The translations under genes and the position numbers were made by a program. Below are positions 1 through 8,241 of a stretch of DNA of 34,700 nt, piece after piece; position 1 is the first letter of the stretch, and every line of letters begins with the position of its first letter. This stretch comes from Thiomargarita sp. (GTDB lineage Bacteria; Pseudomonadota; Gammaproteobacteria; Beggiatoales; Beggiatoaceae), in the NCBI GenBank assembly GCA_022729575.1, contig DZAL01000020.1, positions 1 through 34,700 on the forward strand, read 5' to 3'. The notes under the pieces were generated by a model that was not told where the DNA came from, searched no databases, and worked only from the letters and a program-made list of their open reading frames with translations.

Positions 1-257
1 TTCGCCTTTTGGGAGTAGTAAATCCAATTTTATTGCTATTTTGCAATTGGCTCAGCAGTGAAAAATTCCTATCTTCACTATTTTAAAGTAAATCTAAATC
101 TTTACCGTTATTAACTTACTTTATATATAAAGTATTAAAATAAGTATAATATAATTATATACTATTAATTAATTTATTCTGACTTAACCATATCATTAAA
201 ATGGTATAATATTTTTGATATAGTAATATTCACCTACTGTTGTACTTGAAGTCTGAA

Positions 258-286
258 GGATAACACCCCTCGAAGGGGTGTTATCC
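258..286. repeat. Perfect 13-bp-stem hairpin
   Basis: The arms GGATAACACCCCT (258-270) and AGGGGTGTTATCC (274-286) are perfect reverse complements around a 3-base CGA centre. No T-run follows on either strand, so it is not a classical intrinsic terminator. It may be a single copy of another palindromic repeat family. Confidence 0.75.
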
Positions 287-410
287 CTGCTGGCCAAACT
301 CATTATGGGACAACTAGATAAGGATATTACTATAAGTAAAAATTCTTAAAACCTGGTGTGCAACACCTGTTTTAGTCAGAACTTACGCCACGGCTGAGAA
401 TCATCTCAAT

Positions 411-498
411 CCTCCCCGCACGCGGGGAGGAAGTCACGGGGGGAAATTTTTCTCGTTCTCCTCGTCTCCACGCGCAACGTGAGAACGAGGAAATTTTC
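411..498. repeat. Two adjacent palindromes downstream of the DedA gene
   Basis: The first is CCTCCCCGC (411-419) with GCGGGGAGG (422-430). The second has arms 443-460 and 481-498 that share CTCGTTCTC/GAGAACGAG and AAATTTT stretches around a 20-base loop. Both look like dispersed palindromic repeats. They could also end the minus-strand DedA transcript, which stops at 563. Confidence 0.6.
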
Positions 499-516
499 CA
501 ACTAAGATTTGACTAA

Positions 517-547
517 GATTTGACAACTTTCAACCAGTTGTCAAATC
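517..547. repeat. TTGACAACTTT palindrome, copy 1
   Basis: GATTTGACAACTTT is followed after a short loop by a matching arm ending GTTGTCAAATC. It belongs to a family of about 33-base palindromes found nine times in this window: here, at 3952-3984, four in 16947-17107, at 18838-18869, and two in 22653-22729. It ends 15 bases from the DedA stop. Confidence 0.8.
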
Positions 548-562
548 GGGAACGCGGAAACC

Positions 563-1213
563 CTAACTCGTTTCGACTTTCTCGGACCGATGTCGCCAAA
601 GTTCAACCGCGACTGGGATTAAGGAGATAATAATAATACCTAAGATGACGATGGAGAAGTTACTTTTGACCCATGGAATGTTACCAAAAAAGTAGCCCGC
701 AAACAGGACAATTATCATCCATAATAAAGCACCAGTCACATTGTAGAGAAAAAATACTGGGTAACTCATTTTACCAATCCCTGCCACAAACGGAGCAAAG
801 GTGCGAATAATGGGAACAAAGCGGGCAATGATAATAGTTTTGCCCCCATGCTTTTCATAAAAGCGGTGAGTACGTTCTAAATGGGCTGGATTAAACCACT
901 TGGAATCCTTTTTCTTGAACGCCTTAGGACCTACAAAATTACCAATCCAATAGTTAACCGTATCGCCTAAAATGGCGGCGGTGGACAACAAGATAAAAAC
1001 CCAGGTAATATCTAAAATGCCGTTGGCACTCAAGGCTCCAATGGCAAAGAGTAAGGAGTCGCCAGGGAGAAAAGGGGTAACAACTAGCCCGGTTTCACAA
1101 AAGATGATTAGAAATAAGACTAAGTAAGTCCAAGTGCCATATCCATTCACTAACCATTGTAAATGTTTATCCAAGTGGAGGATAATTTCAATCAATTGAC
1201 CAATCAGTTCCAT
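563..1213 (-). CDS. DedA family membrane protein
   Basis: A 216-residue polytopic inner-membrane protein, the usual length for DedA proteins, which are proposed lipid (undecaprenyl-phosphate or phospholipid) flippases or transporters. Visible signatures are TPFLPGDSLLFAIGAL near residues 46-61 and ARFVPIIRTFAPFVAG, the family's arginine-proline re-entrant motif, in the middle, followed by YNVTGALLW. Hydrophobic segments lie near the start, after the PGD motif, and at the C-terminus. The ATG at 1213 has an AGGA ribosome binding site about 8 bases upstream, supporting this start. It appears to be a single-gene unit; repeats flank both sides. Family membership is secure; the exact subfamily (YqjA/YghB/DedA type) and substrate cannot be told from sequence alone. 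Confidence 0.92.
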   Translation of the reverse strand: MELIGQLIEIILHLDKHLQWLVNGYGTWTYLVLFLIIFCETGLVVTPFLPGDSLLFAIGALSANGILDITWVFILLSTAAILGDTVNYWIGNFVGPKAFKKKDSKWFNPAHLERTHRFYEKHGGKTIIIARFVPIIRTFAPFVAGIGKMSYPVFFLYNVTGALLWMIIVLFAGYFFGNIPWVKSNFSIVILGIIIISLIPVAVELWRHRSEKVETS

Positions 1214-1268
1214 ATTTTAGATTCCTAGTAGAATGGTGTAGTATAAAATATAACCCGTCTTAACGTTG

Positions 1269-1527
1269 GGTAGTCTCTACCAGCCAATGCAGCTATTAAG
1301 TACTGAAGCAGAAATTTTCTCCTATTTTCTTTCGCCCCTCTCCCTCTGGGAGAGGGGCCGGGGGTGAGGGAAAATACCGCCGAATTCATGCTTCCTTCAG
1401 AACTTAACCGCCGGGGGCGAAGATTCCCTGGCAGATGCTAAGTTTCCTAAACCTTTAAGGTTTAGGAGACTTGGAACCTTGGTAACTCATTGCCGGTTAA
1501 GACCTCCATTAAGTTGGCGGGACCACC
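1269..1527. repeat. GGTAGTCCC inverted-repeat element, copy 1 (interrupted)
   Basis: The left end GGTAGTCTCTACCAGCCAATG and right end CCATTAAGTTGGCGGGACCACC are imperfect reverse complements. The inside carries TTTCCTAAACC and GGTTTAGGAGAC, forming a hairpin. A second copy is at 8794-8992 with matching ends and the same AAACC/GGTTT core. In this copy the TAAGTACTGAAG element (1297-1406) sits inside the left half, so that element arrived later. Confidence 0.65.
1297..1406. mobile_element. TAAGTACTGAAG MITE-like element, copy 1
   Basis: A 110-base sequence with inverted ends (TAAGTACTGAAGCA on the left, TAAGTTCTGAAGGA read from the right) around a GC-rich core, a hairpin of CCCCTCTCCC with its complement followed by GGGGGTGAGGG. 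It matches the copy at 5451-5556 over nearly its whole length. There is no coding capacity, as expected of a non-autonomous element that depends on a transposase elsewhere. No clear target duplication is visible. Confidence 0.65.
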
Positions 1528-1541
1528 GAAAATGATGGGAT

Positions 1542-4500
1542 TCACTGCGTGTCACCCATCCTACCTTGATTAAACCATTTCATTGCTTCATTGAGATCTC
1601 GTGGCACTCCTTCGCCGCGAAAATATAATTGAGCTAAATTACGTTGGGCAGGCTCATAATTTTGTTCGGCTGACTTTTTAACCCACTGCACTGCCAATTC
1701 TAAATCTTGGTCTCCACCTCTTCCCTGATAATACAATTCCGCTAAATTATTTTGTGCTGTCGCGTCACCTTGGAGAGCGGCCTTGCGGGCCCAATATTTC
1801 GCTTTGGCAAAATCTTGCGGCACGCCTTTACCTTCATAATACAAACCACCCAAGGCATTTTGGGCTTTCGCATATCCCTGTTTCGCCGCTTGTTCAAACC
1901 AGGTCGCGGCCTGGGCATAATTTGGCGCGACTCCTTCCCCTTGCCAATACATCCAACCTAAGTAATATTGCGCTTTGGCCTGACCTTGCGCCGCGGCTTG
2001 TTGAAACCATTTAATCGCTTCCACGTTATTCTCTTGATACCAAGAAAAAGCTAGCGTCAGTGGTGCGACTAGATTGCCGGTGCTCGCCATTTTTTCCAAC
2101 GCGGTAACATTCAACAAATCGTTCAAACTTCTAGGCAGAGCATTCAGTTCATTTTCGGTCTGCCAGTCATTTTGAAAGGGGTCCACTTGGGAGGTAGGCG
2201 CGGACCAAGTGACATTATTTTGGATATTATCAAACAAGCGATTATATTTTAGTAGGACCTGAGTACTGTCAGTGAGCACTATGCCTTGTTGCGTAAAATG
2301 AATCTGGTTACCTGTAATTTCAGCATATTGCACTTGCGATAACCCAATTCCAAAATAACCGCCTTCAATGTCATTGTCACGTAAATGAATATGCTGCGAG
2401 GACCTGAAATTTAAGTTTAAGCCACTTTCTATGGTGGTACTCGCTGCGGCTTGGATGAGATGAAGTCCTGCAATTTCAATATATTGCGATTGTTTGACGG
2501 TAATTAAACTGTCGCCAGGAGTACGAGTGATTAGACTGGCTTGGTCACCATAAATCAATAACTGGTGTCGTCCTTCCAATTTAATCGTTTCCGAATAGAC
2601 ACCAGGACATAACCAGACCACGTCCCCAGGGGCCGCTACCTGAAGAGCCGCAGTGACCGTAGGATAGTGCGTTATTATACGGTTAGTCGAATACAATAGT
2701 ACCTGATTGGGTTGACAATACGGGCTTACCAGGGGGGAGATAAATTGACGAAATTGTTGATAATTGTGCAACCATTCATCTTCAACCGTCTTGATAAAAT
2801 CCGCATCGTAAGTTTCCAATAACCGAGATAACGCTTTCCACCATAGTTGAGCCGTGCCGTCAATGGTACGTCTTAACCAAAAAGTAGCTGCCGTGAGCAC
2901 TTCTTGAGTGTCATAATGTTTGGCCGTAATCATCGATTGAAAAATGTGTTCATACTTATTGCTATAACAACAAATGGGTAACGTTGGTGAGGAGGTGCCG
3001 GTTAAATATAATTGTTGCTCCTGGGCGAGATAATCGGGATTATCTTGCCAAAATTTATACACTTCATAAAAGGTCCTGGCTAATGGTTGCACATATTGAT
3101 TATAATACGGTTGCGTCAATTCTCTAAATGCTGGCTCGGTGGCGGCAGGAATAGATTGGTCCATTAACCATTGTACAAAAGCCGGGTTATAATAACCAAA
3201 ACCGTCCGGTGCCTGTAAGTTCAGTTGTAGGTCGGTATGAGGACCTTGAGTAAACACGGATATAGCGGCTAATTGAGAAAGTTTGGCGTAATCGAGTACG
3301 GTTTGCAGGTGACAATAAAAGCCACGGAGTCCATGCTCCGGTATTGCCGTTAAGGTGGTGGTACAAGCCTCGTGGTCAACGTGGACGGCAAATAATTCTG
3401 GAAGTTGTTGCCAAATTTTTTTAAACAATTGACCGGCATCAGTTTCGGCGGTAGCGGTTTTGAGGAATTTCTCGCCGACTATTTTTTGTTCTACCTGTTT
3501 CAATTCTTCCCCGACCCGCTCTTTCACCGTCAGTTGATATACGCTGGCACTGATGTAGTCTTGTAATTCTTGGCGGACTAGGACCAATTTATCATTGATA
3601 AATTGATAGTAGTCGGTAGCGTAATTGACTTGACTCCCTTTCCATGAGGAGATGATTTGCCGATTCTCACTATCTATTTTAGGCGCAATCAGAGATTTCA
3701 ATTCAGTCTGCTCGATAAACAGACCCACTTGGGGATTAAATAACCAAAAACGATAGCGCTGGTTATCCTCCAATTGATCGATGGAGTTAACCCGTTTGGA
3801 GTCGGTTTTCGCGTCTGAAATGACGATACGCAGGTCGGAATAGCCATCAAAGTTAACATCCTCGATTTGATAAATTGGGGAGTGGTCACTGATGATTTTA
3901 GTTTGAACTTCTAAGTCAGGAATGATTTGAAGCAGATTTAAATTGGCACCTAAAGTTGACAACTTTTTTAAAGTTGTCAACTTTGACGAAGTTTTGGAGT
4001 CGGCGGCAGTTTTATAAATATTGAGACCTTTGACCGTGGCTATTTTATTCTTAACGGTACCGATCCATTCCAGGGTAAACTCTGGTAACTCCGACTGGAG
4101 TTTGACTGATTGCGACCATAATACGGTGCCATTGACTTTACCTGAGATTACCGGTGTGGTGGTGCCACTGGCATCGTATAAACGGAAGGAATTTTCACTA
4201 AACTCATTGCTATCAATTTCGAAGTTTAGGGAATCGGTCACCTTTTTAAAGTAATCATTTTTATTCTGTTTGACCTCGTTGTAGGTGAAAAATATATTGT
4301 TCGAGTGCTCTATATCTAAAATGCCATTTTTGTTAGCACCAGAGTTATCATTATTTGCTACCAACATGTCAGTGATAGTGATTTCTTGTGAATTTTTCAC
4401 ATAAAACACACCTTCGCTATTATTGATAGCTTCTCCTCCTTTGAGGATGACCTTATGCGCTCGATCCATTTGCACGGCAAAAGTACCAGAGCCATTGAAA

Positions 4501-4979
4501 ATAGAATCTACCAACTGAATATCTTTAACATTCAATAAATTGACAACGGCACCTTCACAGGCACCGGGTCTAACTGCATGGGTCCATTCGATATTTTTAA
4601 GTGTAATATTTTCGGAATTTTCCACCGTCAAGACGGCAACCCAACCTTGTTTGGTTTTGATCCGAACGTTATCTTCTCCAATTAGTTGCAAAGATTTTTT
4701 ATCTTTTATGAGCAAAGCGGTTTTATTCGTGGTTGATTCAATGATGTCGTAATCTCCTGCTTTGAGGATAATGTAATCGCCAGGGTTGGCTTGATTAATC
4801 ACTGATTGCAATAGATTCGGCTTATTAGGTTGCAGGTAACGCACTTTGTTACTAGCCACACAGCGGTCATCTAATTCTAATTCTCCTTCTTGACAAGCCG
4901 CCAAGAGAGATTGACTGTTGCTGAAAAGTATAAAAGAGGCAATGATTAAGTTAATGAGAGTAGTGGGATAGTTGTGCAT
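1542..4979 (-). CDS. Large exported beta-helix protein with C-terminal Sel1 repeats
   Basis: A 1145-residue protein. Residues 1-28 look like a signal sequence ending LLAAC, which fits a lipobox with Cys29, though there is little N-terminal positive charge. Residues about 46-300 look like a right-handed parallel beta-helix (NosD/pectate-lyase-like, rows of 'ENSENITLKNIEW' type). About 355-480 holds DVNFDGYSDLRI and a tyrosine-rich strand pattern resembling XAC2610/FG-GAP-like domains. About 500-750 is unrecognised. About 765-930 is a second beta-helix. About 985-1145 carries four full Sel1 repeats (AAxQGxAxAQxxLGxxYxxGxGV) and a partial fifth. The likely role is cell-surface or periplasmic binding of a polysaccharide or protein; no catalytic residues can be assigned. 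A palindromic repeat is embedded in frame at 3952-3984. Confidence 0.85.
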   Translation of the reverse strand: MHNYPTTLINLIIASFILFSNSQSLLAACQEGELELDDRCVASNKVRYLQPNKPNLLQSVINQANPGDYIILKAGDYDIIESTTNKTALLIKDKKSLQLIGEDNVRIKTKQGWVAVLTVENSENITLKNIEWTHAVRPGACEGAVVNLLNVKDIQLVDSIFNGSGTFAVQMDRAHKVILKGGEAINNSEGVFYVKNSQEITITDMLVANNDNSGANKNGILDIEHSNNIFFTYNEVKQNKNDYFKKVTDSLNFEIDSNEFSENSFRLYDASGTTTPVISGKVNGTVLWSQSVKLQSELPEFTLEWIGTVKNKIATVKGLNIYKTAADSKTSSKLTTLKKLSTLGANLNLLQIIPDLEVQTKIISDHSPIYQIEDVNFDGYSDLRIVISDAKTDSKRVNSIDQLEDNQRYRFWLFNPQVGLFIEQTELKSLIAPKIDSENRQIISSWKGSQVNYATDYYQFINDKLVLVRQELQDYISASVYQLTVKERVGEELKQVEQKIVGEKFLKTATAETDAGQLFKKIWQQLPELFAVHVDHEACTTTLTAIPEHGLRGFYCHLQTVLDYAKLSQLAAISVFTQGPHTDLQLNLQAPDGFGYYNPAFVQWLMDQSIPAATEPAFRELTQPYYNQYVQPLARTFYEVYKFWQDNPDYLAQEQQLYLTGTSSPTLPICCYSNKYEHIFQSMITAKHYDTQEVLTAATFWLRRTIDGTAQLWWKALSRLLETYDADFIKTVEDEWLHNYQQFRQFISPLVSPYCQPNQVLLYSTNRIITHYPTVTAALQVAAPGDVVWLCPGVYSETIKLEGRHQLLIYGDQASLITRTPGDSLITVKQSQYIEIAGLHLIQAAASTTIESGLNLNFRSSQHIHLRDNDIEGGYFGIGLSQVQYAEITGNQIHFTQQGIVLTDSTQVLLKYNRLFDNIQNNVTWSAPTSQVDPFQNDWQTENELNALPRSLNDLLNVTALEKMASTGNLVAPLTLAFSWYQENNVEAIKWFQQAAAQGQAKAQYYLGWMYWQGEGVAPNYAQAATWFEQAAKQGYAKAQNALGGLYYEGKGVPQDFAKAKYWARKAALQGDATAQNNLAELYYQGRGGDQDLELAVQWVKKSAEQNYEPAQRNLAQLYFRGEGVPRDLNEAMKWFNQGRMGDTQ
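3952..3984. repeat. TTGACAACTTT palindrome inside a coding region
   Basis: AAAGTTGACAACTTT (3952-3966), a 3-base spacer and AAAGTTGTCAACTTT (3970-3984) form a perfect 15-bp stem. It is 33 bases long, exactly 11 codons, and lies in the gene at 1542-4979, encoding a Leu/Thr/Lys-rich piece around residues 332-343. It matches the intergenic TTGACAACTTT family. Confidence 0.8.
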
Positions 4980-5156
4980 AGCATGAAATGGAAGAGAACC
5001 TGATTTGTCAACTTTTAGAGAGTTGGTAAATCTAAATAGTTTTCTAATAAAAGTGTAGTGTTGGTCGGTATTTTGGGAAAGGGTAGCGTGGCATTGGTAG
5101 GGTGCGTCCTACTATTCTCTTGGTTATAAACCAACTAGGGGACCGTCGTTGGTTTT

Positions 5157-5465
5157 TTAGTAAAAGACCTTGCTAAGTGGTATTTTGATACCAAGGTTGT
5201 TATCAACTAAATCAGTGTCGTAAATTTTCTTCTCCAGAAATTCATTATAAATCACTACTATTTCTAAAGTTGGGTCGACATACCAACATGATTTAACCCC
5301 AATTTCAAAATAAACTCTAAGTTTACGAAGTATTTCCAAAGTTGATTGAGCAGGTGATATAATCTCTACACATAGCAACGGAATCGCCATTGTTCTCATC
5401 TCATCTTCACCTTTAGAGGTCTTGATAAAAGCGAAATCTTCCGCTCGGTATAAGTACTGAAGCAT
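5157..5465 (-). pseudogene. Uma2 (DUF820) family fragment, 5' end lost to a MITE-like element
   Basis: The 102 residues correspond to the C-terminal half of a Uma2-family PD-(D/E)xK nuclease-like protein, usually about 180-200 residues. They include EDFAFI (the usual PDxAV position), CVEIISPAQS (the conserved ES motif), and KLRVYFEIGVKSCWYVDP (K...Y...GV..W.vDP). The N-terminal roughly 80 residues are missing. The apparent ATG and first codons come from the terminal repeat of the element at 5451-5556, so the gene was cut by that insertion or by an associated deletion. I see no matching N-terminal part on the other side of the element, which is followed directly by the yidC stop. It is probably non-functional. 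Uma2 genes are multi-copy in this kind of genome; two intact ones lie at 9116-11080. Confidence 0.75.
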
Positions 5466-5556
5466 AAATTTTCTCGCATTTTCTTTCGCCCCTCGCCCTC
5501 TGGGAGAGGGGCCGGGGGTGAGGGAAAATACCGCCGAATTTATGCTTCACTACTTA
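5451..5556. mobile_element. TAAGTACTGAAG MITE-like element, copy 2
   Basis: The terminal inverted repeats are TAAGTACTGAAGCATAAATT (5451-5470) and AATTTATGCTTCACTACTTA (5537-5556), matching at 19 of 20 positions. The inside is the same GC-rich hairpin as in copy 1. It truncates the Uma2 gene on its left and lies 4 bases from the yidC stop codon on its right, where its hairpin may also help end the yidC transcript. Confidence 0.75.
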
Positions 5557-5559
5557 ACT

Positions 5560-7257
5560 CTAAACTCCACCTGCAATCTTCTTCGTGATGACCCATTGTT
5601 GGGTAATGGACAACACATTATTGACTAGCCAGTATAAAACTAAGCCGGAGGGAAAGAAGGCAAAAAATACAGTAAAGACAATCGGTAAAATCATCATGAC
5701 TTTCTGTTGTACTGGGTCAATCGGGGCCGGGTTAAGATGATGTTGAATTAGCATCGTCACCCCCATGACCAGAGGTAACACAAAATAAGGGTCAGGGGTG
5801 GAGAGGTCTTGCCACCACCAGATAAATGAAGCCTGCCGTAATTCGACGCTTTCCAATAAGACCCAATACAACGAAATGAATACCGGAATTTGGATTAAAA
5901 TCGGTAAACATCCACCCAAGGGATTGATTTTTTCCTTTTTATACAACTCCATCATGGCTTGGTTTAACCGGGTTTTATCTTCACCGTAACGCTCTTTCAA
6001 AGTGACTAACCGTGGATGTAAGCGGCGCATATTGGCCATCGATTTATAACTGGTGGCCGAGAGATGGAAAAAGGCTAATTTGATGATAATGGTTAAAATA
6101 ATAATCGACCAGCCCCAATTTTTTACGAGGCCATGAATCGCTTCCAACAGCCAAAACAGTGGTTGTGCAATAAACCACAGCCAGCCATAGTCAACCGTCA
6201 GGTCCAGGCCCGGGGACAAAGCAGATAACACATGCTGTGATTTGGGGCCCGCATAAAATTTTAGTGAAAATGAATGCTGGGTGCCAGGGGCCACAGTTTG
6301 TGGTGGCCCATATAGTCCTAAGACATAACGAGATCCATCTAATGCTTTGGTGTAATAGTTATAAACTTGCTCTGGCTCAGGGACCCAAGCACCGACAAAA
6401 TAATGTTGAATCATCGCGATCCAACCATTGGTCCAGCCAGGACGGTGCTCTTTCATTAAGCTGTCTTCGCGGATATTATCAAAAGTGATTTTCTCATAAC
6501 GCTTATTGGGGCTAGAAATAGCACCTCCCATATAGGTATAGACAAAACGCGATTGTCCGAGGTCAGTTTCAGAACGTTGGAATTGTCCATAAACTTGACC
6601 TTGCCAGGGTTGAGTCGAAGCGTTAGTGACTAAGTATTTCAGGTCAATGATATAGCTGTGACGATGAAAGGTATAAATTTTGGTCACTTTGAGACCTTTA
6701 TCATTTTGCCAATAGAGTTTAACTTCTAAACTATCGGCTTGGTCGGCCAAACGATAATGGGTTTGCTCACTTTGATAGACGGTTTGATGCGTGGGCGCAT
6801 TATCGGCCGGTAATAAACCAGATTGAGCCACAAATAAATTCGGCAATTCATCATTCAATAAGCGAAAGGATTGTGTTGGTGTTTCTACCTTAAGGGGATA
6901 AGCGACCAAATCGATGCGCCGAATATCGCCACCATAGGTATCTAGTTCTAATTTGAGGACATCGGTTTCCACTTGCAATGGCGTGGCACTCGATAACACT
7001 TTCTGATAACTTAGAGGAGCCTCGATGACACCAGAGGCCGGATTGGTTTTCTCCAAAGTACTAGGCAATTCACTAGGACCGGTGGTCGTAGTCGAAGGGG
7101 TAGCCGTTTCAGGTGTGGCCGGACTGGGGCTACTAGAATGAGTTTTAGGAGGTGTGGCCGTACTCGATTTGGGCCCGTAATCTTGTTGCCAAGCCTGATA
7201 CATTAACAACAAAATGAAAAACAATGCCATTATCAAAATTAGTCGAAAATTATCCAT
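5560..7257 (-). CDS. yidC: Membrane protein insertase YidC
   Basis: A 565-residue inner-membrane insertase/chaperone that inserts and folds membrane proteins alone or with SecYEG. It has the gammaproteobacterial layout: an N-terminal membrane anchor (about residues 5-22), a Pro/Ser/Thr-rich linker, a large periplasmic beta-rich domain (about 85-345), then the conserved core from about residue 360. The core includes GWSIIILTIIIKLAFFHLS, the cytoplasmic hairpin with YKKEKINPLGGCLPILIQIP, and the last segments ending FPSGLVLYWLVNNVLSITQQW. The length is normal. It begins 7 bases after yidD ends, so it is co-transcribed with yidD, rnpA and rpmH. The expected downstream mnmE gene is absent; a MITE-like element and a broken Uma2 gene follow instead. 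Confidence 0.98.
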   Translation of the reverse strand: MDNFRLILIMALFFILLLMYQAWQQDYGPKSSTATPPKTHSSSPSPATPETATPSTTTTGPSELPSTLEKTNPASGVIEAPLSYQKVLSSATPLQVETDVLKLELDTYGGDIRRIDLVAYPLKVETPTQSFRLLNDELPNLFVAQSGLLPADNAPTHQTVYQSEQTHYRLADQADSLEVKLYWQNDKGLKVTKIYTFHRHSYIIDLKYLVTNASTQPWQGQVYGQFQRSETDLGQSRFVYTYMGGAISSPNKRYEKITFDNIREDSLMKEHRPGWTNGWIAMIQHYFVGAWVPEPEQVYNYYTKALDGSRYVLGLYGPPQTVAPGTQHSFSLKFYAGPKSQHVLSALSPGLDLTVDYGWLWFIAQPLFWLLEAIHGLVKNWGWSIIILTIIIKLAFFHLSATSYKSMANMRRLHPRLVTLKERYGEDKTRLNQAMMELYKKEKINPLGGCLPILIQIPVFISLYWVLLESVELRQASFIWWWQDLSTPDPYFVLPLVMGVTMLIQHHLNPAPIDPVQQKVMMILPIVFTVFFAFFPSGLVLYWLVNNVLSITQQWVITKKIAGGV

Positions 7258-7264
7258 AGATTAT

Positions 7265-7567
7265 CTATTTTCCTTCGCTACAAATAGGTTTGTCAGACCG
7301 GCCGTGATCCACTTCTTCGGTAGATCGAAACTCGGTGGGTCGAAATTCAGGTTGTCGTATGGGGACCGGGTCAAACCCGCCTGGGTGCCACGGATGACAA
7401 CGGAGTAATCGTTTAATACTTAACCATAAACCAGAGGTTACCCCATGCTCTCCAATCGCAACTTGGGCGTATTCTGAACAACTGGGATAAAATCGGCAAT
7501 GTTGGCCTAGCCAGGGACTAATGAGCAGTCGATAGCCGCTGATGAGTAGAATCAAGATTTTTTGCAT
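7265..7567 (-). CDS. yidD: Membrane protein insertion efficiency factor YidD
   Basis: A small membrane-associated protein that assists YidC-dependent insertion. The core LISGYRLLISPWLGQHCRFYPSCSEYA and the following GLWLSIKRLLRCHPWHPGGFDPVP region, with its cysteines, match the family. The reading frame is open 7 codons further up to 7588, but the ATG at 7567 gives MQKILILLISGYR, the usual family start, and a 100-residue protein, so I prefer it. It overlaps the end of rnpA by 16 bases, the common arrangement. The C-terminal 25 or so residues, rich in Arg and Glu, go beyond the shortest family members. Confidence 0.95.
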   Translation of the reverse strand: MQKILILLISGYRLLISPWLGQHCRFYPSCSEYAQVAIGEHGVTSGLWLSIKRLLRCHPWHPGGFDPVPIRQPEFRPTEFRSTEEVDHGRSDKPICSEGK

Positions 7568-7917
7568 CGTCGCACAATTTGTTGCCAATGTATGGCTAAG
7601 GAATGATATAAAGTCTGATTATTGATAGTATCTACTCCACTCTTTGCCAATACCACGCAATCCAAACCTGCTAAAAGGTGTTGATGCTGTCTAAAACTTT
7701 CACGAATTAAACGTTTGAGACGATTTCTGGAAACCGCTGCTTTAACCTTTTTTTTGGCAATAGCCAACCCTAGCCGTGCTTTGGGCAAGTGATTCACTCG
7801 TGCTAACACAGTTAGATAGTTATCGCTAGATTTATTAGGTTGATCAAATACATTCTTAAAATCAGTCGGTTTTAACAAGCGTTGTGAGCGCGTGAATTGG
7901 CAGGAGTTTTTTTTCAT
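7552..7917 (-). CDS. rnpA: Ribonuclease P protein component
   Basis: A 121-residue basic protein that binds the RNase P RNA and helps it process the 5' leaders of pre-tRNAs. It shows the family pattern: FTRSQRLLKPTDFKNVF at the N-terminus, a central strand ARLGLAIAKKKVKAAV, and the RNR signature SRNRLKRLIRESFR around residues 70-83. The length is typical. It starts 8 bases after the rpmH stop codon and overlaps yidD at its end. Confidence 0.97.
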   Translation of the reverse strand: MKKNSCQFTRSQRLLKPTDFKNVFDQPNKSSDNYLTVLARVNHLPKARLGLAIAKKKVKAAVSRNRLKRLIRESFRQHQHLLAGLDCVVLAKSGVDTINNQTLYHSLAIHWQQIVRRCKKS

Positions 7918-7925
7918 TCAGGGGT

Positions 7926-8060
7926 TTAAGCCGTGAGACGTAAACGTCCTTTGGCCCGACGCGCACTAATAACTGCTCGTCCACCCTTAGTTTTCATCCG
8001 AGCACGAAAGCCATGACGACGTTTACGTACTAAATTACTTGGTTGGAAAGTTCTTTTCAT
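7926..8060 (-). CDS. rpmH: 50S ribosomal protein L34
   Basis: A 44-residue gene. I translated [20 protein letters not shown] followed by [20 protein letters not shown] and RLTA, then a stop, which is an essentially canonical bacterial L34. It is the first gene of the rpmH-rnpA-yidD-yidC unit, with a strong promoter 54 bases upstream. Most bacteria carry dnaA divergently next to rpmH; here the upstream kilobase holds only repeats. Confidence 0.98.
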   Translation of the reverse strand: MKRTFQPSNLVRKRRHGFRARMKTKGGRAVISARRAKGRLRLTA

Positions 8061-8113
8061 AATGATTATATTTTCTCAATCTATGTCATCACAGGAATTA
8101 TATCAAATTTGTT

Positions 8114-8143
8114 ATTATATATGTTCAGTTAGGTGGCTGTCAA
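8114..8143 (-). promoter_or_regulatory. Consensus sigma-70 promoter for rpmH-rnpA-yidD-yidC
   Basis: On the minus strand the -35 box TTGACA (8143-8138) and the -10 box TATAAT (8119-8114) are both perfect, with an 18-base spacer. Transcription would begin near 8107, giving a leader of roughly 45-50 bases before the rpmH ATG. Confidence 0.75.
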
Positions 8144-8241
8144 GAAAATACTGTCCAATTACTTAATTTATTATTTTCTCCATTTAAATTAACATGTTAA
8201 TCTATAATTAGCCTGGTAGATGGCAATATTTTTAAAAAGAA

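Larger units (their letters stand above)
1..562. other. Gene-free AT-rich stretch with hairpins
   Basis: I find no convincing coding region here. The first 240 bases are very AT-rich. The rest holds three hairpins and one copy of the TTGACAACTTT palindrome, listed separately. The stretch lies downstream of the DedA gene, which reads towards it, so the hairpins could act as 3' ends of that transcript; this is inference. Confidence 0.6.

Noticed and set aside
5128..5155. Hairpin AAACCAAC/GTTGGTTT with a T-run
   Set aside because: The T-run is on the plus strand, but the only gene that ends here, the Uma2 fragment, is on the minus strand, where no T-run follows. I could not link it to a transcript.
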